A stretch of DNA of 15,748 bases from Rhodospirillaceae bacterium UBA4479 (GCA_002389175.1 DGNZ01000386.1:1-15748); one strand, 5' to 3'. Positions 1 through 8,019 are shown, numbered from the stretch's first letter. The notes: a model not told the origin generated them from the letters alone. Program-made: numbers and translations.

Positions 1-210
1 CGATACAGAAACGGGTGCGAAGTAGTTTGAAATACCTTCGAGTTGTTCCTGCGTGACAGAGTTCAACAACCACAACAACAGAAAGAACGCCATCATGGCG
101 GTCACAAAGTCAGCGTAAGCGATCTTCCAGGCACCACCATGGTGGCCACCATGACCCTTATTGACCTTTTTGATAATTATGGGGCTTTTTGCAGCGCTTT
201 CTTCAGCCAT
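1..210 (-). CDS. motB: Flagellar motor stator protein MotB (N-terminal 70 residues, cut by window edge)
   Basis: MotB and MotA form the proton-conducting stator of the flagellar motor in the inner membrane. Reading leftward from an ATG at 210-208, the first 70 codons are open to the window edge. They encode a basic, Gly/His-rich cytoplasmic tail, then WKIAYADFVTAMMAFFLLLWLLN (split here: WKIAYADFVTAMM, then AFFLLLWLLN), the single MotB transmembrane helix. Asp34 in YADF is the expected proton-binding aspartate, equivalent to Asp32 of E. coli MotB. The following segment (SVTQEQLEGISNYF) matches the plug region typical of the family. The C-terminal OmpA-like peptidoglycan-binding domain lies outside the window. 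The gene starts 12 bp after the motA stop, with AAGGGG close to the start codon, so the two are surely co-transcribed. Identity is near certain; only the extent is unknown. Confidence 0.93.
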   Translation of the reverse strand, partial: MAEESAAKSPIIIKKVNKGHGGHHGGAWKIAYADFVTAMMAFFLLLWLLNSVTQEQLEGISNYFAPVSVS

Positions 211-222
211 GCCCCTTGCCCA

Positions 223-1082
223 TTAACCCGCTGGCGGCAAGTTAGAGCAAATTTCTTCGAGCTCTGCGAACGATGGCTTGTATTCGTCTGGAAGAATCTT
301 ACGCGCAAATTCAACGGAAACCTGGGGTGCATAACCTTGCATATGACCAATCAGGCCCATTTTCATGCAGACAAAGTAATGATGCTCGGAGTTGTAGGTC
401 GATTCCAGATTAGATGCCATCGGTGCCAAGAACCCGTATGCCGCAAAAATCCCGGAAAATGTTCCAACGAGCGCGGCTGCGATCAAGCCACCCAAGACTT
501 CGGGCGGTTCTGTGATCGAACTCATGGTCACGATCACGCCCAACACAGCAGCCACAATCCCAAGCGCCGGGACCGCTTCGCCGATCACCCGGATCGCACC
601 CGATACCGCCAATTTGTCATGGTGATGCACATCTAGTTCTTGATCCATGATGGCTTCGATCTCGTGCGGGTTACTCGCACCAAGTGTCAGCAATCGAAGA
701 TAATCACAAAAGAAATCAGACGCATGATGATCTTTTTGAAATGTCGGAAAAGCTGAAAAAAGCGAGCTTTCGTGGGGTTTTTCAACATGCGCCTCAAGCG
801 CTAAGTCACCTTTGGACTTGGCGAGGCGGAATGTCTGATAAAGGCATGTTAGAAGTTCAGTATATTCAGCTTTTTTGTATTTTGGCCCTTTAAGGAACGT
901 ACCGACAGACTTAAAGGCGCCCATCCAAACAGTCTTGGGGTTGCCAGCAAGGAACGCACCCAGCGCTGCCCCCCAATAATAACGTATTCAATGGGTTGCC
1001 AAAGAACCCGAAGATCACCGTGTATTGAATATCCGCCGAAAACAGACGCTAAGACGAGTACGAGACCGATAATGAGAAACAT
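223..1082 (-). CDS. motA: Flagellar motor stator protein MotA, interrupted by a one-base frameshift
   Basis: MotA surrounds MotB in the stator and pushes on the rotor protein FliG. The reading frame from ATG 1082 gives a normal MotA start (MFLIIGLVLVLASVFGGY, then LWQPIEYVIIGG) up to about codon 38. There the coding strand has six G (969-974) and the frame is lost: the original frame runs into unrelated sequence and stops at 849. Adding one G continues directly as AALGAFLAGNPKTVW into the long downstream frame, giving 286 residues, the usual MotA length. In that restored protein Pro172 (EAVPALGIVAA) and Pro221 (YGFLAPMA) match the conserved Pro173 and Pro222 of E. coli MotA, and the tail (GYAPQVSVEFARKILP) is intact. 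There is no other lesion. The break could be a homopolymer sequencing error, a recent mutation, or slippage-dependent expression; see findings. Confidence 0.9.
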
Positions 1083-1156
1083 CTATATTTAGCTCTCAAG
1101 TTGCTTCAGACGTTGCCCAATTCCCCCGACGGCTGAGCACCGGACCCTTATTAACC

Positions 1157-1185
1157 GTGATAGAGCGGTTTTGTTTGAAACTCAA
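1157..1185 (-). promoter_or_regulatory. Candidate sigma70-type promoter for motA-motB
   Basis: On the minus strand, TTGAGT (1185-1180) and TATCAC (1162-1157) are separated by 17 bp, about 75 bp upstream of the motA ATG. A short inverted repeat, AACCG...CGGTT (1153-1157 and 1166-1170), overlaps the -10. The hexamers fit the consensus only moderately, so this is a candidate from spacing and position. I see no sigma28 or sigma54 type flagellar promoter in this 195-bp divergent gap. Confidence 0.35.
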
Positions 1186-1277
1186 GTATTTAGAGCAACC
1201 TTATGGTGCATCAAACAGCAGCTTTTCATAAACACATTCAGGTTTGATCGCTACCATTTGCATGCTAAAGAGCAAAG

Positions 1278-1766
1278 ATGAGCATTTCGCCTGATGACTT
1301 CCGTCAAACTTTAGCCCGTTTTCCAAGTGGGGTGACCGTTGTAACCGCCAATGGTCCTGATGACACCCCTGTCGGTCTGACGGTGAGCGCCTTTAGCTCA
1401 TTATCCTTGGCGCCACCATTAATCCTTGTTTGCCTAGATAACGCGACCGCTCATCTTTCATCTTATACGCAAGGTTCGGGGTTCTGCGTGAACATCCTGG
1501 CGAGCAATCAAACCGATGCATCAAATGGATTCGCATTCCCAGGACCGCACAGTCCGTTCGACACAACGCCACACCGCAAGGCCTTATACGGTGCAGCAGC
1601 CTTAAATGAGGCCGCTGCAAGTATGGAATGCGGGCTTCACGCCGTGTATCCCGGCGGTGACCATCAGATCGTTGTTGGTCTTGTTGAACGGGTGAGTTGG
1701 CGCAAAGAAGCAACGCCTCTGGTTTATCACAGTGGTGAATATCGCGGGATCGGAGACCTTGGGTGA
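1278..1766 (+). CDS. Flavin reductase family protein (FMN-binding split-barrel)
   Basis: A 162-residue protein of the flavin reductase-like family (HpaC/RutF/DIM6-NTAB group). These proteins bind FMN or FAD and usually supply reduced flavin to a partner monooxygenase using NAD(P)H. The family pattern is visible in order: FPSGVTVVTA at residues 15-24, GLTVSAFSSLSLAPPLILVCLD at about 34-55 (the flavin-phosphate binding strand-loop), GSGFCVNIL near 67-75, and GGDHQIVVGLVERV in the C-terminal third. The size is normal. No oxygenase gene lies next to it, so the substrate system is unknown. The start is the ATG at 1278, preceded only by a weak AAGAG-type ribosome site. The stop codon overlaps the GTG start of the next gene (GTGA), which suggests translational coupling to the membrane methyltransferase, an unusual partner. 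Confidence 0.85.
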   Translation: MSISPDDFRQTLARFPSGVTVVTANGPDDTPVGLTVSAFSSLSLAPPLILVCLDNATAHLSSYTQGSGFCVNILASNQTDASNGFAFPGPHSPFDTTPHRKALYGAAALNEAAASMECGLHAVYPGGDHQIVVGLVERVSWRKEATPLVYHSGEYRGIGDLG

Positions 1767-2533
1767 GGCGAGAAGCCTCCCTACCAATCCTTAAATCGCT
1801 GATCATTGCCGTCTTTGCTGCCGGGGCAGCACTGTTACTGTTTGGTAAGTTGCGAGCCGGCGGCGATGTATCCAACGTCATTATCATTGTCATCACTCTC
1901 GGCGTAGCGGTGTTGGCATTTGCATTAGGGCGTTTGATTTCATTGGGACGGGCATGGTGTGTCCTGATAGCCATCGCAACGCCGTCCATGGTACTGGTCC
2001 CTATTTATCAGCCGCCGACATGGATATTTCCGATTATTTTTATAGGCTTGGCTGGTTTTTATATTAACGGCGTACGTGAACAAGTGCCGCTGTATTTATC
2101 AAACCGAAAAACGCAAAAGACTCTGGCAGATCTATTGCCCCCAGACACGAATTTGACGTTTATCGATCTTGGATGTGGGTTAGGGGATATCGTCACCCAT
2201 GTTGCTAATGCACGACCACAAGCACGCGTCATTGGGGTTGAAACAGCCCCCTTATCATTTTTGATCGCGTGGCTCAGAGCCAAGGTTTTAGCTAACAGCA
2301 ACGCCGAAGTGCGATTTCAAAGCATATGGTCAACGGATGTGTCGAATGCCGACGTGGTCTATGCGTTTCTATCACCAGCGCCCATGACACGATTGAACGA
2401 CAAGTTACGAACAGAGATGAAGCCCGCAAGCCGGTTTATCTCAAATTCATTCGCTATTCCCGGTGCGGAACCGGATGAAATTGTATCTGTTAATGATACG
2501 CGGGAAACACAGTTGCTAATCTGGAGGATGTAG
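1763..2533 (+). CDS. Membrane-anchored class I SAM-dependent methyltransferase
   Basis: A 256-residue protein with two parts. Residues about 9-104 hold three or four hydrophobic segments (about 9-29, 37-59, 64-81, 86-104), an inner-membrane anchor. Residues about 118-256 are a compact class I methyltransferase fold: FIDLGCGLGD at 133-142 is the SAM-binding glycine loop, VIGVE ends at acidic Glu160, and YAFLSPAPM (200-208), SNSFAIPG (227-234) and the final LLIWRM form later strands. The glycine-loop to 'SF.IPG' layout recalls the small membrane-linked lysine methyltransferases of the FAM173/ATPSCKMT type, which modify the ATP synthase c subunit in animals. That is a resemblance from memory, not proof of substrate. 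The start is GTG 1763, overlapping the stop of the flavin reductase by 4 bp. It converges on the next gene with only 5 bp between stop codons. Confidence 0.8.
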   Translation: MRREASLPILKSLIIAVFAAGAALLLFGKLRAGGDVSNVIIIVITLGVAVLAFALGRLISLGRAWCVLIAIATPSMVLVPIYQPPTWIFPIIFIGLAGFYINGVREQVPLYLSNRKTQKTLADLLPPDTNLTFIDLGCGLGDIVTHVANARPQARVIGVETAPLSFLIAWLRAKVLANSNAEVRFQSIWSTDVSNADVVYAFLSPAPMTRLNDKLRTEMKPASRFISNSFAIPGAEPDEIVSVNDTRETQLLIWRM

Positions 2534-2538
2534 CAGTC

Positions 2539-4794
2539 TTAGTTTCCACGAGGTAACAAACGCAGCAATCCCGCACGCGGTGCATCAAAACCGACGTATT
2601 CTCCATCTCGCCAAGGTTCCAGCAGATCATCGTAATGATCTGAAAATGGATTTCCAGATTGCCCAGGCCCGACCATGTAGCGCGACGGTGCGCCGCCTAG
2701 ATCGTGCAACGTACGCAGACCCGCCCCATGAACATGTGGGAAACCACGCTTGGCCGAGGATTGTCGCGGTGTTGCGCCACGATTAAGCGTCCGATTCCCG
2801 CCATCCGTTTCGATCCGTCGATCATAGTAATCTGCAAAGAATGGAATACGCCCTAGTAACGCATGGCGGAATTGTGCAACGTGGGTATCGCCCCAGTGCC
2901 AATCATCAATATCTGATCCCAGAACTCCGGTGAGCGTTTCAATAGTTGCTGTGAACGCGTTTTCAGCAATCTTGTCGCAATTCTCTACGATGGAACTTTT
3001 GACATCATCGCACCACAGGCTTTGATTTCGGATCATATCCGCCAATTGCATTGGACCGGGAAGGGGAATTGTTGGTGTGCGTTCCCCCAATTCATCCGCA
3101 AATATTTGATATCGGATGTGTGCGATCCATGCCGAATAAATCAGTGGGGCTGCCAGGTCCCGGCGCATGTCACCATTCCAATCACGTAGCGCGATGATCG
3201 CTTGGGCTTCCTCGCCAATGAAATTCTTACCGTCCAACACGCGTCGCCAAAGCTCCCACGTCACATCACGGATATCTGTTTGGAACGTCCCCATATCGTC
3301 TAGGGAAAAAGACTTGGGTTGCGATAACAGGGACTGAAGACGTTCTGCCCGCGCTGGTTTTGGCCAGTCACCATGAACGGTATCATCCAAGCCCAAGGTC
3401 ATTTCATTGGCATTCGCAACAAAGCCGTCCACTGGATTTCGCATGATGGTTTCGATCCGCGTTACGTCCGTTTCTGCCCATGCATCAATCGGCGCAATGG
3501 GTAAACGACCACTGACGGTTCCACGAACGGGAACAACACCCGCATGCACTTGCGCAATGTCGCCGCTGAGATCAGCCAACTGCACATTTAAAAAAGGCGC
3601 AACGAACAGCTTTAACGCATCGATACCTTCGTCGACTGTTGCCGCCATGTTCAGTCGCATCAATGCGTCCGGAGATCGATCATTGCTGCTCAATGCCGTC
3701 GATAATAATGCGTGGCCTTCACCATCGCCACTTTCTGCCAATTCACCGCTAATGACGGGGGCATCATTAAAGAATGAAACCGTAAGGTTCTCATCGTATT
3801 CACCATCGATGTTGATGGTTTCCGTGATGCGCGACGTGATGTCTGCGCGTTCAACTGTCACGACATCCTGCAAATCGGCCTCATTGCTGGTGATGCTCCA
3901 GGCCAAACTTGCGTTGCGTCCGATTATGACAAACGGCACGCCAGGGGTGGTGCCCCCCTCAATCACACGTTTTCCAGCCTTCAATCGGGCGACATACCAA
4001 ATGCCCGGAATGGATAATCCTAAATGCGGATCGCCCGCCAGTAATGCAGCCCCCGATTTACTTTTGTGAGGTGCTATAGCCCAGGCGTTCGATGCGCCCT
4101 TGGGATCGGGATGAAACAAAGGCGGCAGAGTTACATCGAGTGCTGCGGATTTGGCATCATCCGAGATTTCTGGCCACAGCTCTTTCATCTTGGCGGCGCC
4201 TGCAATTGGCAGCACTGTGGCGCGCGCTAAATCTTCGCGCCAACGCGCCGTCAATTGATGGCCCATCAGACGGCCCCATAACAAACCGTGCCAAGGCTCC
4301 CACGGGACCGGATCAAACCCAAGCAATTGAAATTCAAGCGGCAACGCACCGTCATCTCCCGCCAAATATGCATTCACACCATCGGCATAACGGGTTAGTG
4401 CGGTCTTCGTTGCCGCGTCCAATGTGTCGAATTGCGCTTTGGCCAAACGCCCAAAACCCAATCGACGCTGTCGCATATCCAATTGCAGTGTGTCTTCGCC
4501 AATCACTTCTGACATTCGGCCCAGGGCAAATCGGCGCATACTCATCATTTGCCACAGGCGATCCTGGGCATGGGCAACCCCTAAGCCAAACCAAACGTCG
4601 TCCATACTGTTGGCTTCGATGGAAACCAATCCATGCTCGCTACGAGAAATCTCTATCGGGACAGTGACCCCGGGCAGGCGCAATTCTCCCTCTATTTGTG
4701 GCAACGATGAACGAAGCCAAAAATAGGTACTGATTCCAATAATCCCGCAGATGGCAAGGGGAATGATGACGTATTTAAACCAGATGCGTTGCAT
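2539..4794 (-). CDS. Penicillin acylase family protein (peptidase S45), N-terminally membrane anchored
   Basis: A 751-residue N-terminal-nucleophile amide hydrolase precursor. Known members cleave the side chain of beta-lactams or acyl-homoserine lactones; the substrate here is not readable. Residues 7-27 are a hydrophobic signal anchor, placing the enzyme in the periplasm. The alpha-subunit region follows (GLGVAHAQDRLWQM at 70-83 is a family hallmark). Self-cleavage is expected before Ser235 in KGASNAWAIAP, which would become the catalytic N-terminus of the beta subunit. GDPHL (254-258) and NANE (461-464, containing the oxyanion asparagine) are in the expected places, and the C-terminal PGQSGNPFSDHYDD pattern is present. 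The length is normal for the family, so it looks intact. The ATG at 4794 lacks an obvious ribosome site but gives a sensible anchor. It is divergent from the CoA-transferase, with shared palindromes between them. A quorum-quenching AHL acylase is one possibility only. Confidence 0.88.
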   Translation of the reverse strand: MQRIWFKYVIIPLAICGIIGISTYFWLRSSLPQIEGELRLPGVTVPIEISRSEHGLVSIEANSMDDVWFGLGVAHAQDRLWQMMSMRRFALGRMSEVIGEDTLQLDMRQRRLGFGRLAKAQFDTLDAATKTALTRYADGVNAYLAGDDGALPLEFQLLGFDPVPWEPWHGLLWGRLMGHQLTARWREDLARATVLPIAGAAKMKELWPEISDDAKSAALDVTLPPLFHPDPKGASNAWAIAPHKSKSGAALLAGDPHLGLSIPGIWYVARLKAGKRVIEGGTTPGVPFVIIGRNASLAWSITSNEADLQDVVTVERADITSRITETINIDGEYDENLTVSFFNDAPVISGELAESGDGEGHALLSTALSSNDRSPDALMRLNMAATVDEGIDALKLFVAPFLNVQLADLSGDIAQVHAGVVPVRGTVSGRLPIAPIDAWAETDVTRIETIMRNPVDGFVANANEMTLGLDDTVHGDWPKPARAERLQSLLSQPKSFSLDDMGTFQTDIRDVTWELWRRVLDGKNFIGEEAQAIIALRDWNGDMRRDLAAPLIYSAWIAHIRYQIFADELGERTPTIPLPGPMQLADMIRNQSLWCDDVKSSIVENCDKIAENAFTATIETLTGVLGSDIDDWHWGDTHVAQFRHALLGRIPFFADYYDRRIETDGGNRTLNRGATPRQSSAKRGFPHVHGAGLRTLHDLGGAPSRYMVGPGQSGNPFSDHYDDLLEPWRDGEYVGFDAPRAGLLRLLPRGN

Positions 4795-4811
4795 GACAGT
4801 GTTTGAGCAAA

Positions 4812-4827
4812 GCCAGAGCGCTCTGGC
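4812..4827. promoter_or_regulatory. Perfect 16-bp palindrome, candidate operator in a divergent promoter region
   Basis: GCCAGAGCGCTCTGGC is identical to its reverse complement. It lies 18 bp upstream of the acylase ATG and 3 bp before a consensus -35 hexamer TTGACA (4831-4836) that points toward the CoA-transferase; the matching -10 (about 4853-4859) is weak. The position between two divergent genes and the perfect symmetry suggest a dimeric repressor or activator site. No regulator gene lies beside it in the window, so the binding protein is unknown. Confidence 0.4.
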
Positions 4828-4866
4828 AAGTTGACAATGACCTCAGTTGCTTGATTGTGATGGCCC

Positions 4867-4885
4867 ACGTCGCTATGTACGACGT
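4867..4885. repeat. Inverted repeat ACGTCG-N7-CGACGT in the divergent intergenic region
   Basis: Two perfect 6-bp arms (4867-4872 and 4880-4885) are separated by 7 bp, about 50 bp upstream of the CoA-transferase start. The size and spacing fit a second protein-binding site, or a short leader hairpin if transcription starts upstream. No T-run follows, so it is not a terminator. Confidence 0.35.
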
Positions 4886-4936
4886 TCAGAATTTAGGTTT
4901 ATCGACAGTCGTTTTTGAGATTTTTGGAGGTTTTCT

Positions 4937-6151
4937 ATGCCGGGCGCTCTTGATGGCATTCGCGTTTTTGACATGACTCGTATTTTGGCAGGGCCAAGCT
5001 GCACACAGATACTTGGTGATTTAGGGGCAGAGGTGATCAAGATCGAACGCTCTGGCGCTGGCGATGACACACGCTATTTCGCACCACCTTACATCAAGGG
5101 CGACGATGGCGAAGACACGTCGGAAAGTGCCTATTTCTGCGCTGCCAACCGCAACAAAAAATCAGTCACGTTGGATATTTCGAAACCCGAAGGCCAAGCC
5201 TTGGCAAGAAAACTGATCGGTAAATCCCAAGTCCTCGTTGAAAACTTCAAGACCGGCGGCCTTAAGAAATACGGACTGTCCTATGACGATCTCAAGGACG
5301 AGTTTCCAAGTTTAGTCTATTGCTCCATCACCGGCTTTGGACAGACGGGTCCCTATGCCAATCGCCCAGGTTATGACGTGCTGATCCAGGGAATGAGTGG
5401 GCTGATGAGCCTGAATGGCGAGCCCGAGGGTGAGCCTGTCAAAACCGCCGTCCCTGTCGCCGATTTGATGGCTGGCATGTACGCCGCCACATCAATTAAC
5501 GCCGCACTTCGCCACCGTGAAGTCACAGGCGAAGGCCAGCATATTGATATTGGTATGCTGGATGTCATGGTCGCGTTTTCAACCATCATGGGCATGAACT
5601 ATTTGGCGACCGGCGAAAATCCGAAACGCCTGGGTAATGCACACCCGAATATCGTGCCTTATCAAGGTTTTGAGACATCCGATGGCGCGATTATCTTGGC
5701 GGTCGGTAACGACGGACAGTTCCAGCGTTTTTGTGCCGTCGCCGGTTGCCCAGAATTGGCCAAGGACGAGCGTTATACAACCAACGGATTGCGTCTGAAA
5801 AACCGGGAGTCATTGATCCCTGTTCTGAAAGACATCGTCATTCAAAAGCCGATGGATTTCTGGTTGGTAGAACTGGAAAAGAACTCTGTCAGTTGCGGCC
5901 CGATCTACAAAATGGATCAGGTGTTTGCGAACGAACACGTGCAGGCGCGCAACATGCAAATCGAGATGGAACAGCCAAAAACCGGCGCAAAAATTCCAAT
6001 GATGAACAGCCCGATTAAAATGTCCGGCACACCGCCCGAGCCACGCTTGGCACCGCCCACGCTGGGCGAGCATACCGATACCGTGCTCGGTGATCTTTTG
6101 GATATGGATGATGCCGAGATCGCCGGACTTCGTGAACAGGGCATCATTTGA
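4937..6151 (+). CDS. CaiB/BaiF (family III) CoA-transferase
   Basis: A 404-residue cytoplasmic enzyme that moves CoA between carboxylic acids through an aspartyl-CoA anhydride. The N-terminus GIRVFDMTRILAGPSCTQ, then LGDLGAEVIKIE (residues 27-38), NRNKKSVTLDI (71-81) and GFGQTGPYANRPGYD (133-147) are the standard family blocks. Asp209 in GQHIDIGMLDVMVAF is the expected catalytic aspartate. The length matches formyl-CoA transferase and its many relatives, so it looks complete. The specific acid pair cannot be read from sequence; annotation pipelines often call such proteins formyl-CoA or alpha-methylacyl-CoA racemase-like. The start is well supported: GGAGG at 4926-4930, six bases before the ATG. 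Its stop shares one base with the start of the following hydrolase (TGATG), so the two form an operon and may act on the same acyl-CoA pathway. Confidence 0.93.
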   Translation: MPGALDGIRVFDMTRILAGPSCTQILGDLGAEVIKIERSGAGDDTRYFAPPYIKGDDGEDTSESAYFCAANRNKKSVTLDISKPEGQALARKLIGKSQVLVENFKTGGLKKYGLSYDDLKDEFPSLVYCSITGFGQTGPYANRPGYDVLIQGMSGLMSLNGEPEGEPVKTAVPVADLMAGMYAATSINAALRHREVTGEGQHIDIGMLDVMVAFSTIMGMNYLATGENPKRLGNAHPNIVPYQGFETSDGAIILAVGNDGQFQRFCAVAGCPELAKDERYTTNGLRLKNRESLIPVLKDIVIQKPMDFWLVELEKNSVSCGPIYKMDQVFANEHVQARNMQIEMEQPKTGAKIPMMNSPIKMSGTPPEPRLAPPTLGEHTDTVLGDLLDMDDAEIAGLREQGII

Positions 6152-7011
6152 TGTCCATCCCGACACCACCAAAGGCGGGTAGCTATTTGTCGCTGGGGCC
6201 TAGTGGTTTTCATCGGGTTGCATATACAGACTGGGGCGAGCCCGATGGCCGTAAGGCCACCATTTGTGTTCATGGCCTGACGCGAACGGGCAGGGACTTT
6301 GATGTTCTGGCTGCCGAGCTTTCTAAAACGACGCATGTGCTGTGCCCGGACGTGCCCGGCCGCGGCGCATCCGATTGGCTGGAAAATCCCAAGGAATATA
6401 TCTACCCGACGTATCTGGGCGATATGGCCGGATTGATCAGCCATGTCGGCGCAGAGCGTGTGACCTGGATCGGCACATCGATGGGCGGATTGATCGGAAT
6501 GATGCTTGCAGCAATGCCGGGTAGCCCAATCCGCAAGCTGATCATCAACGACATTGGCCCGTTTATCCAAAAAGAAGCGCTGATGCGCATCGGCAACTAT
6601 GTCGGGGCGGCACCGTCGTTCCCAGATATCGAAGGAATCGAAGCCTATTTGCGCGATGTACACGCACCGTTTGGTGATTTATCGGACGCTGAATGGCGGC
6701 ATTTGGCCGAAACCAGTTCTGAACGCAATGGCGAAGGGGCGCTTCGGTTGCATTATGACCCTGCGATTGCCGATGCGTTTAATTCTGGCCCCGTTGAAGA
6801 CGTTGATCTGTGGTCCGTTTGGGACCGAATTGCCTGCCCAACGTTAGTACTTCGCGGTGCTGAGTCAGATTTGCTATCCGCTGAAACTGCTGCTGAAATG
6901 GCCAAGCGCGGCCCGGCGGCCAAAGTCGTCACCGTCCAAGGGTGCGGCCACGCACCTGCGCTGATGGCAGACGATCAGATCAAAACCATCGCGGATTGGC
7001 TTGGCGTTTAA
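6151..7011 (+). CDS. Alpha/beta hydrolase
   Basis: A 286-residue alpha/beta-hydrolase-fold protein, cytoplasmic by absence of a signal sequence. The oxyanion HG motif (VHGLTRTGRDFD from residue 40), the nucleophile elbow GTSMGG with Ser110, the acid Asp240 in GAESDLL and the base His267 in GCGHAPAL make a complete catalytic triad. DVPGRGASDW at about 67-76 is the usual strand-4 block. The substrate is unknown; esters, thioesters and C-C bonds are all handled in this family. I place the start at ATG 6151, overlapping the CoA-transferase stop by one base (TGATG). A TTG one codon earlier is in frame but less likely. It ends nine bases before the convergent hemB stop. The coupling to the CoA-transferase suggests a shared acyl-CoA or carboxylic-acid pathway, possibly as an esterase or thioesterase. 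Confidence 0.88.
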   Translation: MSIPTPPKAGSYLSLGPSGFHRVAYTDWGEPDGRKATICVHGLTRTGRDFDVLAAELSKTTHVLCPDVPGRGASDWLENPKEYIYPTYLGDMAGLISHVGAERVTWIGTSMGGLIGMMLAAMPGSPIRKLIINDIGPFIQKEALMRIGNYVGAAPSFPDIEGIEAYLRDVHAPFGDLSDAEWRHLAETSSERNGEGALRLHYDPAIADAFNSGPVEDVDLWSVWDRIACPTLVLRGAESDLLSAETAAEMAKRGPAAKVVTVQGCGHAPALMADDQIKTIADWLGV

Positions 7012-7020
7012 GGTTTCTGC

Positions 7021-8019
7021 CTAGTCGTTGAGGATCGTCGCCGCATCTATCGCATGATAGGTCAGAATACCGTCTGACCCTGCGCGTTTGAACGACTGCA
7101 TGGTTTCCATCATGACCCGGTTATATTCTAAAAAGCCGTTGTCGCAGGCACTGCGCAACATCGCGTATTCGCCAGACACGTTGTAGACAAACGTCGGCAT
7201 CGCAAAGGTATCCTTTACCCGCCGCACGATGTCCAAATACGGCAGCCCTGGTTTCACCATCACCATGTCTGCACCTTCGGAAATATCCAACGCCACTTCA
7301 CGGAGCGCTTCGTCAGAATTTGCGGGACTCATCTGATAGGTCTTTTTATCGCCCTTTAGCATCGCGCCAGAGCCAATGGCATCACGGAACGGATCATAAA
7401 AACCGGACGAATACTTGGCCGCATAAGACATAATCGCAACGTCTTGGTGCCCAGCGCCATCCAATCCGGCGCGAATAGCCGCAACCCGACCATCCATCAT
7501 GTCCGAAGGTGCGATCACATCGCAGCCCGCTTCGGCCTGATTGATGCTTTGTTTCACCAAACATTCAACGGATTCATCATTTAAAATAATGCCATCCTGC
7601 ACAATGCCATCATGACCGTCTGAATTAAACGGATCCAAGGCCACATCGCACATCACGCCAATATAGTGGACATTGTCTTTGATCGCACGGACAGCGCGGC
7701 AAACCAAATTATCGCTGTTCCAAGCTTCGGCACCATCAGGGGTTTTTAACGCAGGATCAATGAACGGAAAGATCGCAACCATGGGGATGCCCAAGTCCTT
7801 GGCGTCTTTGACAGCTTCTATCAACATATCCGTGGAATACCGAAATACGCCGGGCATGGCACTAACTGGGGTTTTTTGACCTTCACCATCAACAACAAAC
7901 ACCGGCCAGATGAAATCAGACGGTGTCAGCTTGGTTTCTTGGACAAGACGTCTAAGCCATGGCGTGCGTCGATTTCGGCGCATCCGAATAGACGGAAACG
8001 ATGGTGTCACGGTACTCAT
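7021..8019 (-). CDS. hemB: Delta-aminolevulinic acid dehydratase (porphobilinogen synthase)
   Basis: HemB joins two 5-aminolevulinate molecules into porphobilinogen, the second common step of heme, siroheme and cobalamin synthesis in the cytoplasm. All 332 residues are present. Lys202 (SYAAKYSSGFYDPFR) and Lys256 (MVMVKPGLPYLD) are the two Schiff-base lysines. RMRRNRRTPWLRRLV near the N-terminus is the usual start block. The metal-site segment CDVALDPFNSDGHDG (124-138) has aspartates where zinc enzymes have cysteines. This is the magnesium-type variant known from alphaproteobacteria and Pseudomonas. The start ATG at 8019 has GAGG about ten bases upstream. The gene is convergent with the hydrolase (9-bp gap) and divergent from the DsbA-family gene. 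Its product feeds cobalamin synthesis, on which the B12-dependent mutase further right would depend. Confidence 0.97.
   Translation of the reverse strand: MSTVTPSFPSIRMRRNRRTPWLRRLVQETKLTPSDFIWPVFVVDGEGQKTPVSAMPGVFRYSTDMLIEAVKDAKDLGIPMVAIFPFIDPALKTPDGAEAWNSDNLVCRAVRAIKDNVHYIGVMCDVALDPFNSDGHDGIVQDGIILNDESVECLVKQSINQAEAGCDVIAPSDMMDGRVAAIRAGLDGAGHQDVAIMSYAAKYSSGFYDPFRDAIGSGAMLKGDKKTYQMSPANSDEALREVALDISEGADMVMVKPGLPYLDIVRRVKDTFAMPTFVYNVSGEYAMLRSACDNGFLEYNRVMMETMQSFKRAGSDGILTYHAIDAATILND

Noticed and set aside
43..636. Plus-strand 197-codon open frame over motB/motA
   Set aside because: It is antisense to well-recognised MotA and MotB sequence, its translation resembles no protein family, and it has no ribosome site. 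It is a shadow frame.
1393..1989. Minus-strand 198-codon open frame opposite the flavin reductase and methyltransferase
   Set aside because: Composition is random-like (Arg/His/Pro rich), and the opposite strand carries clear family motifs.
3407..4069. Plus-strand 220-codon open frame inside the acylase gene
   Set aside because: It lies wholly within a gene with a complete S45 motif set on the other strand and has no recognisable domains.
5917..6663. Minus-strand 248-codon open frame across the CoA-transferase/hydrolase junction
   Set aside because: It is antisense to two confirmed families; long antisense frames are expected in codon-biased genes.
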